Assembly: GCA_021822605.1 (NCBI GenBank)
Contig: JAKAQL010000004.1
Location: forward strand, 1-64,000
From: Actinomycetes bacterium
GTDB lineage: Bacteria; Actinomycetota; Acidimicrobiia; Acidimicrobiales; Acidimicrobiaceae
Length of the DNA stretch: 64,000 nucleotides
Direction of reading: 5' to 3'
The notes below the pieces were generated by a model. That model ran no database searches. It was not told where the DNA came from and saw only the letters and a program-made list of their open reading frames with translations. The translations under genes were made by a program, and so were the position numbers. Shown one piece after another: positions 1-9,834 of the stretch (its first letter is position 1; each line of letters begins with the position of its first letter).

Positions 1-2
1 TC

Positions 3-40
3 AACAACCCCCCTCAGAGCGAGGGGGGTTGTTCTGTTTT
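3..40 (+). terminator. Rho-independent terminator of an upstream gene
   Basis: A perfect 13-bp inverted repeat (3-15 and 21-33) encloses the 5-nt loop agagc and is followed by ctgtttt. The T-rich side lies on the plus strand, so it should end a plus-strand transcript that starts left of the window. Confidence 0.85.
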
Positions 41-108
41 GGGGATGGGGGTGGCCTGTCCATGCTTGAGGTTTGCTGAGGAAATTCGGGGAAATTCTGC
101 GGATTCGG

Positions 109-137
109 TTGCGACTGTTAGAGAAAAGCAATAAAGT
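109..137 (+). promoter_or_regulatory. Candidate promoter for the first ABC binding protein
   Basis: TTGCGA (109-114) and TAAAGT (132-137) are separated by 17 nt and fit the -35 and TAnnnT-type -10 of a housekeeping sigma factor. Transcription would begin near 144, leaving a leader of about 130 nt. This rests on the sequence pattern alone. Confidence 0.4.
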
Positions 138-272
138 AGTACAAATTCGGAGATGTAGCTTAGGATTGTTCCGCGGATTGTATGGCGACTTCGGGGGTTT
201 CTGTGTTGGTACAGGACCATGGTGCTGTTTGGCTACAGTAGCGGCGGTTCATTTGAGGGAGGGTTTCGACGT

Positions 273-2090
273 ATGTCGGGTATCAAAAGTTGGATGAAAT
301 TAGGTTTGTTGACCGGTGGTCTCTCGCTCGTTGCGGCGGCGTGCGGCACCACGAGCTCAGGTGCTGCCGCCTCTGGATCGTCTGCCTCGCAGGTCGCTGC
401 AAACTACGCGAGTTATGCCCTGCACACCGGTGACACCTACTCGTGGGTTTTGCCGATACCGAATGAGGCTAACTACGAACCTTGGGATCAAAATGCCGAA
501 TACGGGATGTATCGTCCGTTGTATGTGGCCGGTGATGGCGCGCAGCCGGTGATCGACTACGCCGACAGCATCGGACAGAAGCCTATCTACTCGAATGGTG
601 ACACAGTAGTCACGGTCAATCTCAACGCATGGAAGTGGTCAGATGGCAGCCCGGTAACGGCACGAGACGTTCAGTTCTTCTATAATCTGTACGTCGCCAA
701 CAAGTCGCAAATTGCGACCTATGTGCCCGGTAACTTCCCTGACAATGTGGCGAGCTTCAAGGTAGATTCGCCAACGCAGTTCACGCTTACGCTCAAGAGC
801 GCGGTCAATCCCTTGTGGTTCACGGACAACGAGCTGACCGACGTCGTACCGCTTCCACAACAGACATGGGATCGGGAGTCACTCTCGGGGAAGGTTGGCA
901 ACTATGACCTGACCCCTGCGGGGGCAAAGGCGGTTTTTAAGTTTCTCTATGCACAGTCCTCCAAACTCTCGACGTATGCGACAAATCCGCTTTGGCAAGT
1001 TGTTGACGGCCCATGGAAGCTGCAGTCCTATGATCCGACAACTGCTCGCACGGTGTTCGAGCGCAACAAGGCCTTCACTGGGCCCGATAAACCCAAACTA
1101 TCTGGTTACGTTCTTGAGAGCTTCTCTTCACAAACCGCCGAGGTCGACGCACTGCGCAATGGGAGCCTCGATTATGGTTACCTGCCGCTGAGTGACGTCA
1201 AGCTCTCGTCAACCTTCAAGGCTGATGGTTACACGATCGCTCCATGGGCGACGGACTATGTACAGTGGGCCGAGCTAGGTTACACCAGCAAGACCTGGGG
1301 GCCACTGGTGAAACAGCTTTATATCCGACAGGCCCTGCAGCATGTGATCAACGAGCCGCTTTACCTTAGCGCGACGCTCCACGGTGATGGTCAGTTGACC
1401 TATGGGCCGGTCCCGAATCTGCCAGATTCCCCTTACGTTTCACCACAGGAGAAGACGGATCCCGACCCATACTCGGTGAGTGCCGCCAAGGCTTTGTTGA
1501 GCGCGCACGGTTGGACACTTGGTGCTAATGGGGTTATGGTCTGTTCAGATCCCGGTTCGGCTGCGAGTCAGTGTGGCGCGGGCATCACGAAGGGCGAGCC
1601 ACTGAGTCTAAAGTTTATGTATCAGACGGGTACGCCGACACTCCAGGCGCAGGTTGAGGCGTTTGCCACGGCGGCTAAGTCAGCTGGGATGGACCTTGTC
1701 TTGGATCCGCAGTCGCAGTCAACGATGTTCTCGATCGGTGGGGTTTGTCCTTCATCGGGTCCGTGCAATTGGGGAATTATCCTTTACCGCACCTTCCTGT
1801 GGAACTATGGGCAAGGTGATGTATTGCCAACTGGTGGCCAGATGTTTGGAAGCGGAAACTATTGGGGTGGTGGTTATAGTTCGTCGACGGCACAGACGCT
1901 CATCAGTGATACCCATACGGAAGCCGGTCTTCAGCCTTTGTTCAACTATGAGAACTACATCTCGACCCATGTAGCTGCGCTTTGGTTCCCGACTTGGGAC
2001 TGGCAGGTGTCCGTCGTCTCGGATCATCTGCACGGATGGAATCCTCAACAGGTCTTCGGCGATCCAGTCCCGTCGCGATGGTACTTCTAG
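273..2090 (+). CDS. ABC transporter substrate-binding lipoprotein, family 5 (Opp/Dpp type)
   Basis: A 605-residue extracytoplasmic binding protein of the peptide/nickel/oligosaccharide class. The start at 273 is chosen because a gagggaggg ribosome-binding site lies 9 nt upstream; an in-frame ATG at 219 has none. The N terminus is a lipoprotein signal: basic residues, a hydrophobic stretch and the lipobox VAAAC with Cys24 as the lipidated residue, followed by a Ser/Gly/Ala-rich linker. Phrases such as WSDGSPVTARDVQF are typical of the family. Its likely partners are the permeases at 5577-7523 and the double ATPase at 9835, which lie apart and partly on the other strand. The ligand cannot be read from the sequence; the nearby FAD oxidase hints at an amine or amino-acid derivative. 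Confidence 0.93.
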   Translation: MSGIKSWMKLGLLTGGLSLVAAACGTTSSGAAASGSSASQVAANYASYALHTGDTYSWVLPIPNEANYEPWDQNAEYGMYRPLYVAGDGAQPVIDYADSIGQKPIYSNGDTVVTVNLNAWKWSDGSPVTARDVQFFYNLYVANKSQIATYVPGNFPDNVASFKVDSPTQFTLTLKSAVNPLWFTDNELTDVVPLPQQTWDRESLSGKVGNYDLTPAGAKAVFKFLYAQSSKLSTYATNPLWQVVDGPWKLQSYDPTTARTVFERNKAFTGPDKPKLSGYVLESFSSQTAEVDALRNGSLDYGYLPLSDVKLSSTFKADGYTIAPWATDYVQWAELGYTSKTWGPLVKQLYIRQALQHVINEPLYLSATLHGDGQLTYGPVPNLPDSPYVSPQEKTDPDPYSVSAAKALLSAHGWTLGANGVMVCSDPGSAASQCGAGITKGEPLSLKFMYQTGTPTLQAQVEAFATAAKSAGMDLVLDPQSQSTMFSIGGVCPSSGPCNWGIILYRTFLWNYGQGDVLPTGGQMFGSGNYWGGGYSSSTAQTLISDTHTEAGLQPLFNYENYISTHVAALWFPTWDWQVSVVSDHLHGWNPQQVFGDPVPSRWYF

Positions 2091-2602
2091 GGGAGGAGTC
2101 CATGTCGGTGGCTAAGGGGTAAGCGTCACGACGGGGGCGCTACGGTGCGGCATTCCTGACGGTGTAACTAATCGTGCTGGCAAGTGATGTGGACGTGCGC
2201 GTACCGTCCGGCGAGTTGCTGCCAACGAGTTCATGAAGTAGGCGATGGGTCATGTTGGTCCTCGACCTGGTTGGGGTGTGTGGCGTGGTACAGCGATGCC
2301 TTGCACTCGGATAGGGCGACAAGCGGCGTTTGCGTGGGCTAACCGTCTGCTCATGAGCAGGGGTTCAGGGTAGTGTAAAGAAATCGGCGGCGGGAGGGTT
2401 CATCAGGCGTTTCGCCGACGCGGGAAAACCCTGGTTTACGGGGTTGCGCCGACATCAGTCCCGGCGAGTCTAGCTGTTACGGGCTAGCTCGTGTTGGATC
2501 GTCCGGCAACGTATCAGGATCCCTTTACCCTGAGGAGGGCTCTCAGGTTCGATTGTGCAGCCGAGTCTGGCGATACAGGGTATGTAGCTGGAAGGTGGCG
2601 AA
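2091..2602. other. Gene-free stretch with an orphan ribosome-binding site
   Basis: No gene is supported here. Directly after the binding-protein stop, a strong Shine-Dalgarno (ggggaggag) is followed by an ATG at 2102 that opens only six codons (MSVAKG) before a stop. This is where the permease gene of a standard Opp operon would start, so it may be a remnant of a lost or relocated gene. The rest shows no coding pattern. Confidence 0.5.
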
Positions 2603-3798
2603 GTGAGTGCGAAGCCGAAGCTTTTGACTCTTGGTGCGGGATTTGCAGGTCTACGAGCCCTCTACCGCTTGCAAGGTACGTACGAGATCACGTTGGTCGA
2701 CCCAGGCCCGGACAGTTTGACCTAGCCCGTGCTGCCGGAGGTGGCTTTGAGCGGGAAGCTGGTTGCTCATGCTCGGTATCCGCTTGCTCCAATTGCTAGG
2801 CGCACTCAGGCGACGCTGATTCAGGCCAGGGCCACCAGGATAGATCCGGATGCGAAGCGAGTCCAGCTGGATAGTGATGAGATGATCACCTACGATTATC
2901 TGGTCATCGCCACCGGAGCGGTGAAGGACTACGCTGCGATCGAGGGAATGGAGGAGTATGGTCACTCGGTTTGCGACGATGATCACGCGCCGCGTCTTTG
3001 GGAGGCACTCTCAACGTTTACAGATGGTCCTATTGTGGTCGGGGCGGCCCTAAGCACATGGGGAACCAGAGTCGCGGTACCTGATCTCAAGGCGCCTTGC
3101 GAGGGACCGATAGGTGAGGTCATCTTTATGGCGGGTCACGAGCTACGATCGCGCGACGTTCCCATACGATCACAGCGTTTACCCCGGGCGAGGTCTTCTT
3201 TGACGATGTTGGCGACGCGGTGCACGCAAGGCTTGCTCCCCTGTTAACTGCTGTGGGGGTCGAGGTCGCTACTTCGAAGAATATTAGTCGCGTCACGGCA
3301 CACTCGGCGATCTTCACGGATGGGACCGAGTTGGAGTCTGCGTTGACCATCGTTATTCCACCATACCGAGGTCCTCAGGTGATCATCGATTCGGAGCTTG
3401 GGGACGAAGTCGGTTTTGTGCCGGTCAATCAAGAGATGCAGACCTTTTCTCATCCTAATATTTTTGTGGCTGGTGATGTGAGCGCTTTCTCCATGCCAAA
3501 GCTGGGACACATCGCCGTCCACCAAGCGGATATCGCCGTCGCAGGATTGGAGAAGGTGCTAGGCGAGAAGACGGAAATACCTCCGTACAGGCCAGAGGTA
3601 TTTTGCATCATGAACCGCGGCGGAAGAGATGCGACCCTCATTCTCTCCGACACCATCTATGGAGGGGAGCGTGATGTCGCCAAAAGTGGGCCGATAGCCC
3701 TCTTTATGAAGTGGAGTTTCGACTCCTGGGGCTACCACACCCACGGACACCTTCCGCCGGACCTGTTTCAGGAGGCTTTGGAGAAGTTCCTGGCATAG
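2603..3798 (+). pseudogene. Broken FAD/NAD(P) oxidoreductase gene (sulfide:quinone reductase / NDH-2 type)
   Basis: Read through, this is a full-length protein of about 398 residues. It starts at GTG 2603 behind gaaggtgg and has an N-terminal FAD-binding loop GAGFAG, the central segment YDYLVIATGAVKDY, and the C-terminal segment NIFVAGDVSAFSMPKLGHIA that binds the second half of FAD. Two lesions interrupt it. An in-frame TAG at 2723-2725 follows PDSLT, and a frameshift at about 3149-3163 (one base lost or two gained) lies between HELRSR and TITAFTPGEVFFDD. Homologous protein runs on in the new frame to 3798. The family passes electrons from sulfide or NAD(P)H to quinones. The gene is either decaying or carries two sequencing errors. 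Confidence 0.82.
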
Positions 3799-3971
3799 GT
3801 TCTAAGGATTCTCGTCTAGACGGTTTCAATGCCCGGATGCTGGAGCGACAGTCGAGCCCGACTTCCTAGGCCAAGGGACAACGGCAAGCGGTAGATGTGT
3901 GGCCACGTTCCCACCGATGTGGCAAGCTGGTCGATGAGTGGCGTGTCAGATGAGTAGCTGCTCACGACCGT

Positions 3972-4007
3972 GCAGTTTCTAGATCGTCTGCAGTTTCTAG
4001 ATCGTCT
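3972..4007. repeat. Perfect 18-bp tandem duplication
   Basis: The unit gcagtttctagatcgtct occurs at 3972-3989 and again at 3990-4007 with no mismatch. It lies between two convergent genes, downstream of the MFS gene. It contains no coding sequence. Confidence 0.9.
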
Positions 4008-4049
4008 TCTTGGGTCGGCCAACCCACTGAGGCCAAAGTGGACGCATGG

Positions 4050-5294
4050 CTAATCCGACGGAGTCTCCGCTACTACCTTGGTCCCGGGAAGACGGAAAAA
4101 GAGGACGGCGGCAATGAGGAGGGAGGCGGCTCCTGCGACGAATGCCCAGCGAGGCGAGAAGTCTTGGGAAAGAAAGCCAACTGTGGGCGCTCCGATAGGG
4201 GTACTGCCAAGGAAGCCGAGTGTGTATAGCGCCATCACTCGTCCACGCATTTCAAAGCGTGAGTTCATCTGCAGTGTGGCATTGGTCAGCGCGTTGAAAC
4301 TGATGGAGAGAGCACCTAGACCCATGAGAGCGAGACCCGCCAACCAGATACTCGGGGCTGCTGCTACCAATACCATGAGCATGGCAAAGCCCATTGAGAT
4401 GATTGTCATGAGACGCGGACCAGCTGGTCGACGTAGTGAGGCTGCGACGATGCTGCCGAAAATGGCTCCGACTCCGAAGAGCGACATGAAGTCTCCGAGC
4501 AGTTGAGCATGCCCGTGAAATGTCGTCTCAGCCAAGAGTGGGATAGTGACCGGGAAGTTGTAAGCAAAGATGCCAGCGATCATGATCGCCAGCAGGGTGC
4601 TCAAGAGGATTGGACGATTGCGAACATAGCGTAGGCCTGCTCGGATCTGCCCTGGTTCGCGTAGAACAGTCCCCTGGAGGAAGAGCGTCTCGGGCTTCAT
4701 CATCACCAGTGCGAGCAGTATCGCGAGGAATGAGATCGCATTGAGAAGGAAGCCCCAACTGAGACCCAGGCTCGCAATGGCCACGCCCACTACAGCCGGC
4801 CCGATGGCGCGTGCGAGGTTGAAACTCGTTGCATTGAGCGTGACCGCATTTTGGAGGTTGTCGTGCCCAACCAATTCCTGGACGAAGCTCTGACGGGCAG
4901 GAGTATCAACTGCGTTGATGAGTCCAAGGATGACAGAGAAGAGGAAGATGAGAGGGATGTTGATCTCATGTTGTGCCACGAGATAGAAGAGGATGAAGGC
5001 TACGATCATGAACAGCGTTTGGGTGAGCATGATGAGATGGCGACGGTTGCGGCGATCGACGATGATTCCCGCTTGGGCTCCAAAGAGCAAAATGGGAAGG
5101 AATTGTACGGCAGTCACGAGCCCCAATAACGAGCCGCTCTTGCTGAGGGTCAGCACCAGGTAGGCGAGAGAGATCGACTGCATCCAACTCCCAGTGTTTG
5201 AGATGAACTGCCCAATGGTGAAGAGTCGGAAGTTGCGCACCCCGAGCGAGCGAAATGTCGTCTGACGCCACCGTGTCAGTGCACTAAAGTTCAT
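4050..5294 (-). CDS. MFS transporter, probable exporter (EntS/MFS_3-like)
   Basis: A 414-residue inner-membrane protein with about twelve hydrophobic segments, the usual length for the major facilitator superfamily. The N-terminal stretch FRSLGVRNFRLFTIGQFISN and the loop DRRNRR between helices 2 and 3 fit the transmembrane secretion effector branch, whose members export siderophores or drugs. The start at 5294 is the first ATG; no strong ribosome-binding site precedes it. It stands alone between the broken oxidoreductase gene and the permeases. The exported compound cannot be inferred. Confidence 0.85.
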   Translation of the reverse strand: MNFSALTRWRQTTFRSLGVRNFRLFTIGQFISNTGSWMQSISLAYLVLTLSKSGSLLGLVTAVQFLPILLFGAQAGIIVDRRNRRHLIMLTQTLFMIVAFILFYLVAQHEINIPLIFLFSVILGLINAVDTPARQSFVQELVGHDNLQNAVTLNATSFNLARAIGPAVVGVAIASLGLSWGFLLNAISFLAILLALVMMKPETLFLQGTVLREPGQIRAGLRYVRNRPILLSTLLAIMIAGIFAYNFPVTIPLLAETTFHGHAQLLGDFMSLFGVGAIFGSIVAASLRRPAGPRLMTIISMGFAMLMVLVAAAPSIWLAGLALMGLGALSISFNALTNATLQMNSRFEMRGRVMALYTLGFLGSTPIGAPTVGFLSQDFSPRWAFVAGAASLLIAAVLFFRLPGTKVVAETPSD

Positions 5295-5576
5295 AACAGG
5301 CAGCTCGTAGTAGATCCAATCCTTTGATTCAGTTGATCCTCAGTATACTCGACGGCCTTTAGATCACCGATGTCTGGCTATTCGAGGCGTCGACGAGGCA
5401 CGAGCACATCGACGGGAGCCTTCGTCTCGCCTCCGAGAGCCAATGGGGCTGAATCTGTGAGGAGGACGCGAAGCGGAGACCTCTTCTGGTGCTTGCATTG
5501 ACTGCTAGGACGGGTCTCTCCTGATTAGCTCCCTGGATGTATCGGGTGCGGAGCACGGTAGGGCTCTCGAGTGCGG

Positions 5577-6518
5577 TTACTGGACGCGGACCCGTGGATC
5601 AACGACACCATAGAGGATGTCAACGATGAGATTGCCCAAAACGGTCATCACTGCGATGACAAGAACGATCCCCAGCAGCACTGGGAAGTCACGTGTCTGG
5701 GCTGAGTTCCAAAAGAGTAGGCCAGCACCAGGGTAGTTGAACAGCGCCTCCACGATCAAAGATCCGGAGATTGTGTAGGGCAACGAGAGGCCGAGGAGGG
5801 TCAGCGTTGAGTTCAATGAGTTGCGCAGCACATGTCGCAGAAGGATGGTACGGTTGTGTGCTCCCTTGGACCGTGCTGTTCGCACGTAGTCCTCCAAGAG
5901 ATTATCGATTACGGACGAGCGCATATAGCGGCTGAAATAGCTCACGTTGGCCAGACACAGGGTAATGATCGGGAGTGCGAGATCGGTGGCATCGATGCTG
6001 AGGCTGCCGCCGAAGTTCGATGCGGTCGAGGGGAAGACTGGCAACCAGATGTTGAGGATGACGATGAGGACGACGCCGAGCAGAAAGGTAGGCATCGAGT
6101 ACATGATGAGCATCGTACCGCTGAGGGCATGGTCATCTGCACGGTTGCGCCGATAGCCCTGCCAGAGGCCCATGGGTATCGCGATAGCTACAGCGAAGAG
6201 GAGCGAGATCGCAACAAGAAAGAAGGTGCGTGGAACATACTCAGCGAGGAGCGTGGAGACGTTTTCACTGAGCTTGTACGAGTAACCAAAGTTTCCACGG
6301 AGTGCATTCCATGCCCAGGTCAGGTACTGGACTGGGAGTGGTCGTAGAAGTCCCTCTTGTACCTCTAAGGTATGAACCTGTATGGGGCTCGCTTTCTGAC
6401 CTAGCTGTGCCCGTACGAGTCCACCAGGAAGCAGGTGCAAAATGATGAAGACGATGATCGAGACCGCGATGATCGTGATAATGGCCTGACCGCATCGTCG
6501 CAGGATGTATCGGATCAT
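5577..6518 (-). CDS. ABC transporter permease, DppB/OppB type
   Basis: A 313-residue permease subunit with six predicted membrane helices. It opens with the family motif MIRYILRRCGQ, followed by a first helix ending in LLPGG. The cytoplasmic loop that docks the ATPase is visible in EDYVRTARSKGAHNRTILL, and the end DILYGVVDPRVRVQ is typical. The start at 6518 has a good aaggag ribosome-binding site. It is the second gene of a two-gene minus-strand operon, about 100 nt behind the partner permease. The order C-type then B-type is the reverse of the common order. Confidence 0.93.
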   Translation of the reverse strand: MIRYILRRCGQAIITIIAVSIIVFIILHLLPGGLVRAQLGQKASPIQVHTLEVQEGLLRPLPVQYLTWAWNALRGNFGYSYKLSENVSTLLAEYVPRTFFLVAISLLFAVAIAIPMGLWQGYRRNRADDHALSGTMLIMYSMPTFLLGVVLIVILNIWLPVFPSTASNFGGSLSIDATDLALPIITLCLANVSYFSRYMRSSVIDNLLEDYVRTARSKGAHNRTILLRHVLRNSLNSTLTLLGLSLPYTISGSLIVEALFNYPGAGLLFWNSAQTRDFPVLLGIVLVIAVMTVLGNLIVDILYGVVDPRVRVQ

Positions 6519-6620
6519 GCGCGCTCCTTATGGTCTTCGGTTGACTCATCGTTGATGCGAGTGATGGTCAGTTGTCGAGTTCTCAACTGTGGGAGGGGGG
6601 TTCGTGGCATGGCCGATCTC

Positions 6621-7523
6621 CTAACGCTGTGCCAGTCGTGATTCGACGACGTCGCGCAGTGCATCACCGAGAACGTTGACAGCCAGAACGGTCAAGACGA
6701 TGAGGACTGCCGCTGGCCACAGCTGCCACCAATAACCATCAAAGATGTTGTTTACGCCGCCGGCTAGTATCTCTCCCCAGTTGGTAGCAGGTGGTGGAAT
6801 GCTCAGTCCGAGATAGCCCAAGGCGGCGAATGTGAGGATGGCGTCAGCCACCTTGAGCGTACCGTTCACGACGAGGACACCGAGAACATTCGGCATGATG
6901 TGGCGGGCGATGAGCCGCCATCGAGGTGCTCCGAACCCTGCTGCGGCCACTACGTAGTCGCGTGTTTTGAGGCTTAACGTTTCGCCTCGCACCAGTCTGG
7001 CGGTAGAAAGCCAGCTCACACCGGAGATAACCAGAATGATCAACCAGAGTGTTGGTCGAACGATCGAGGCGAGCAAGATAACGAAGAAAAGAAATGGGAT
7101 TGAGAGCAGGGCATCAACGATACGCATCATCACCGAATCGACCATACCACCAACAAAGCCACTGACCGTTCCCCATATGAGGCCAAAGGCAGAGGCAAGC
7201 AGACCGACTGCGAGGCCGAGCTCAATCGTGCTTTGTCCTCCGAGCATGAGTCGTCCTAGTTCGTCGCGACCCGCGGGACTCGTGCCCAGGATATGGGCAG
7301 CGGAAGGTGGTTGGTTTTCGAGCAGGAGCTGTGCGGCAACTTGGTTTGTATGGTACACAAGTGGACCAACAAAGCAGAAGAGGATGATGAGGACCAAGAT
7401 GACGAGGCTGCCAACCGCAAGCTTGTTGGCCATGAAGGTGTTCACTCCCGCCCGCAGCGCACCTACCCGCGTATCGGCGTCAACTGAGTCCGCCCCTGGC
7501 TCCTTGGCCGTGATAGCCGTCAT
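6621..7523 (-). CDS. ABC transporter permease, DppC/OppC type
   Basis: A 300-residue permease with an N-terminal OppC segment and about six helices. The ATPase-docking loop reads LKTRDYVVAAAGFGAPRWRL and the family motif FAALGYLGLSIPPPATNWG is present. I place the start at 7523, where ATG follows the aaggagggg ribosome-binding site. A GTG nine codons upstream would leave this site inside the gene. It is the first gene of the leftward permease operon, divergent from the FAD oxidase and double ATPase genes. Confidence 0.93.
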   Translation of the reverse strand: MTAITAKEPGADSVDADTRVGALRAGVNTFMANKLAVGSLVILVLIILFCFVGPLVYHTNQVAAQLLLENQPPSAAHILGTSPAGRDELGRLMLGGQSTIELGLAVGLLASAFGLIWGTVSGFVGGMVDSVMMRIVDALLSIPFLFFVILLASIVRPTLWLIILVISGVSWLSTARLVRGETLSLKTRDYVVAAAGFGAPRWRLIARHIMPNVLGVLVVNGTLKVADAILTFAALGYLGLSIPPPATNWGEILAGGVNNIFDGYWWQLWPAAVLIVLTVLAVNVLGDALRDVVESRLAQR

Positions 7524-8411
7524 TGCCCCTCCTTCAACCGGCCCCCGCATGCCTTAGAGCACTCATGGTACCAAAGCACCATGACCCAGTCCGCAGGCGA
7601 GTTGTTAGTCATGATACAGCAACCGATCGATACCGTATGCATCAGAATTCACATTTTTACATGCCTTTCATGGTCGCAGGGTCTCAGCCTGGTGTCTCAG
7701 AGTCCTCACACTGGTAGTCAGGTGGGGCAAAGGAGGCAAAATTCTCCTTCCAATGGATTGGCCATGTGGAATTAGTTGCTCGCGACCAAAAAAAGTAATA
7801 ATGTCTTTGTTAAGTTACCAGTGGACGCAAGATTGCGTAGCGAAGCCGAGGAGATCCTTTGTGAGAGAGCGATCGAGTTGTTCAAGGTGTTTGGGTTCGA
7901 AACGATGGAGAAGGGGTTACCGCTGTTCCAGCGGCGCTGCAGTATCAAGCGGAATTCGTGTCGGGATAGCTCCGAACCAGTGTCGATACGCGTTGGGTCA
8001 CACGCGGTAATGCAAAAGGTTGGGCATGAGACTGACGTGGCCGTCGCGAGTCGTTTCCTTCGTTCGGAGTCCGGGTGGGTCGGATAAGAGCGAGGCTCGT
8101 CTCGATCTGCATGGTTGGGTCAAGAGAGGGTGTCGATGGGGCGGTCCCTCGTCGAGTATCGGGTTGGTTCGAATTTGCACCACGAGGATGGGTGGTTCAG
8201 CGGGGCGATGTCTTCGGTTTGTGTGGTACTTTGGGAATACAAGAGGTGAATCTCCGTTCCGTTCGTCCCTACCTCGCTGTGGAGGCCGAGGGCCGTTGAG
8301 AGCGGGTGATTGCGGGGAATGTGTGCCCGGGTTGAGGGCCCGTGAAGGCAGAGCAGCAGGGCGGGTGGCGATGTCGGTGGCTGGTTTGAGGTCTGGCAAA
8401 CAGAGGAGTTG
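7524..8411. other. 0.9-kb divergent intergenic region
   Basis: This separates the leftward permease operon from the rightward oxidase/ATPase operon and must hold both promoters. Apart from an antitoxin-like relic near 7776, no gene is supported; the other open frames are short, overlap on both strands and carry no recognisable motif. Confidence 0.5.
7776..8087 (+). pseudogene. Possible relic of a RelB/DinJ-type antitoxin
   Basis: A TTG-started frame of 103 codons begins NNVFVKLPVDARLRSEAEEIL. This resembles the ribbon and first helix of RelB/DinJ antitoxins, where a short beta strand is followed by 'xDxxLKxxAExxL'. After it, AIELF and KGLPLF recall the family's second helix and its conserved xGLPF ending, but the spacing is wrong. 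The rest looks non-coding. No toxin gene lies next to it. This is a weak similarity judged by eye; it could be chance. Confidence 0.25.
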
Positions 8412-9824
8412 ATGGTGGATAGTGAACGAGAGGCCATTCGGGCGCTGACCGGTGCGCATGATGGAGCATTTTGGCTTGAGGAGACAGAGGCGCCTGTCTT
8501 CGCACCGCCACTTGGCCGCCACGTAGAGGTAGATCTTGTCATCGTGGGGGCCGGCTTTCTGGGATTGTGGAGCGCGATCCTAGCAAAGGAGCGTTTCCCT
8601 GAATGGGAAATAGCCGTCGTTGAGGGTGGTCGTGTGGGGTTCGGTGCCAGTGGCCGCAATGGCGGTTTTGTGGATGCGAGTCTGACACACGGCCTTGAGA
8701 ATGGATTGGGACGGTGGCCAGATGAGATGGTGGAGTTAGAACGCCTCGGTGGAGAGAACTTGGCAGCTATCGCCGACTTTATCGGTCAACACCATATCGA
8801 TTGCGAGTTTATGCAAACAGGTGCCATCGATGTCGCCACTGATGGGTGGCAGCTCGACGGGTTGGAGGAGTATGCCCTGACGGCGCGTACCTTTGGTCAT
8901 GATACGACGGTACTCGACCGTCGCGAGGTTCAGGAGCTGGTGCACTCACCTGTCTATGAAGGAGGGCTATGGACGACAAACCGAACCGCATTGGTGAACC
9001 CGGCCAAGTTGGCTTGGGGATTGGCGGGGGTGGCATCCTCTCTTGGCGTAGAAATCTACGAGGGAACGGTGGTCACTGGGGTGACGGTGATCGGTGGCAT
9101 GGTCGACGTCACCACTGCCCAGAGTGGGTCATTACGTTCAGCAAAGGTCATTCTTGCGACGAACGCCTTTCCCTCATTGTTGCCGGGTGTAGGGAACTTC
9201 ATTATTCCTGTGTATGACTATGTACTCATGACTGAACCCTTGACGACGTCCCAGATGGAGGCAGTGGGATGGGACGGACGACAAGGGTTGTCGGATCTTG
9301 GCAATCTTTTTCATTACTATCGGCTTACGAGTGACAATCGCATCCTGTGGGGCGGTTATGATGCCATCTATCACTATGGCTCTCGGATCAGTGCCTCCTA
9401 TCGATTGCGATCGCGAACTCATCTGCTGCTTGCGCGCCACTTTTTTGAAACTTTTCCGATGCTAGAGGGGGTGCGCTTTACTCACGCATGGGGTGGCGCG
9501 ATCGACACGTCCACCCGCTTCTCGATGTTCTTCGGTTCTCGTCATCAAGGCAAGATTCAGTATGCCCTTGGTTTTACAGGCTTGGGTGTGGGTGCGACTC
9601 GCTTCGCAGCCGAGGTACTTTGTGCAAGGCTGGAACCCAAGGAGTCGGCATTTGAGCACCTAGGCTTGGTGCGAACGAAGCCGGTACCGTTCCCGCCCGA
9701 GCCACTCCGTTCAGCGGCGGTCGCGATCACAAGGCGATCGCTGATGAGGGCTGATGCCAGTGAGGGGCATCGGAATCTTTGGTTGCGCACGCTTGACCGG
9801 TTCGGTGTGGGGTTCGATTCATGA
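8412..9824 (+). CDS. FAD-dependent oxidoreductase, DadA/glycine oxidase family (PuuB-like)
   Basis: A 470-residue flavoenzyme that should oxidise an amine or amino acid C-N bond. The FAD-binding loop VDLVIVGAGFLGLW lies near residue 40, the signature FGASGRNGGF near residue 80, and the C-terminal flavin-binding segment reads GFTGLGVGATRFA. The phrase SLTHGLENGLGRWPDEM is like gamma-glutamylputrescine oxidases. The start is ATG 8412 or GTG 8415; the gaggag site at 8403-8408 fits GTG better. It ends 10 nt before the double ATPase gene, so import and oxidation of one substrate are probably linked. The substrate is unknown. Confidence 0.85.
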   Translation: MVDSEREAIRALTGAHDGAFWLEETEAPVFAPPLGRHVEVDLVIVGAGFLGLWSAILAKERFPEWEIAVVEGGRVGFGASGRNGGFVDASLTHGLENGLGRWPDEMVELERLGGENLAAIADFIGQHHIDCEFMQTGAIDVATDGWQLDGLEEYALTARTFGHDTTVLDRREVQELVHSPVYEGGLWTTNRTALVNPAKLAWGLAGVASSLGVEIYEGTVVTGVTVIGGMVDVTTAQSGSLRSAKVILATNAFPSLLPGVGNFIIPVYDYVLMTEPLTTSQMEAVGWDGRQGLSDLGNLFHYYRLTSDNRILWGGYDAIYHYGSRISASYRLRSRTHLLLARHFFETFPMLEGVRFTHAWGGAIDTSTRFSMFFGSRHQGKIQYALGFTGLGVGATRFAAEVLCARLEPKESAFEHLGLVRTKPVPFPPEPLRSAAVAITRRSLMRADASEGHRNLWLRTLDRFGVGFDS

Positions 9825-9834
9825 GGGGGAGATA

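Noticed and set aside
4078-4506. 142-codon plus-strand frame opposite the MFS gene
   Set aside because: It is the shadow of the transporter on the other strand; its basic, low-complexity composition mirrors the membrane helices.
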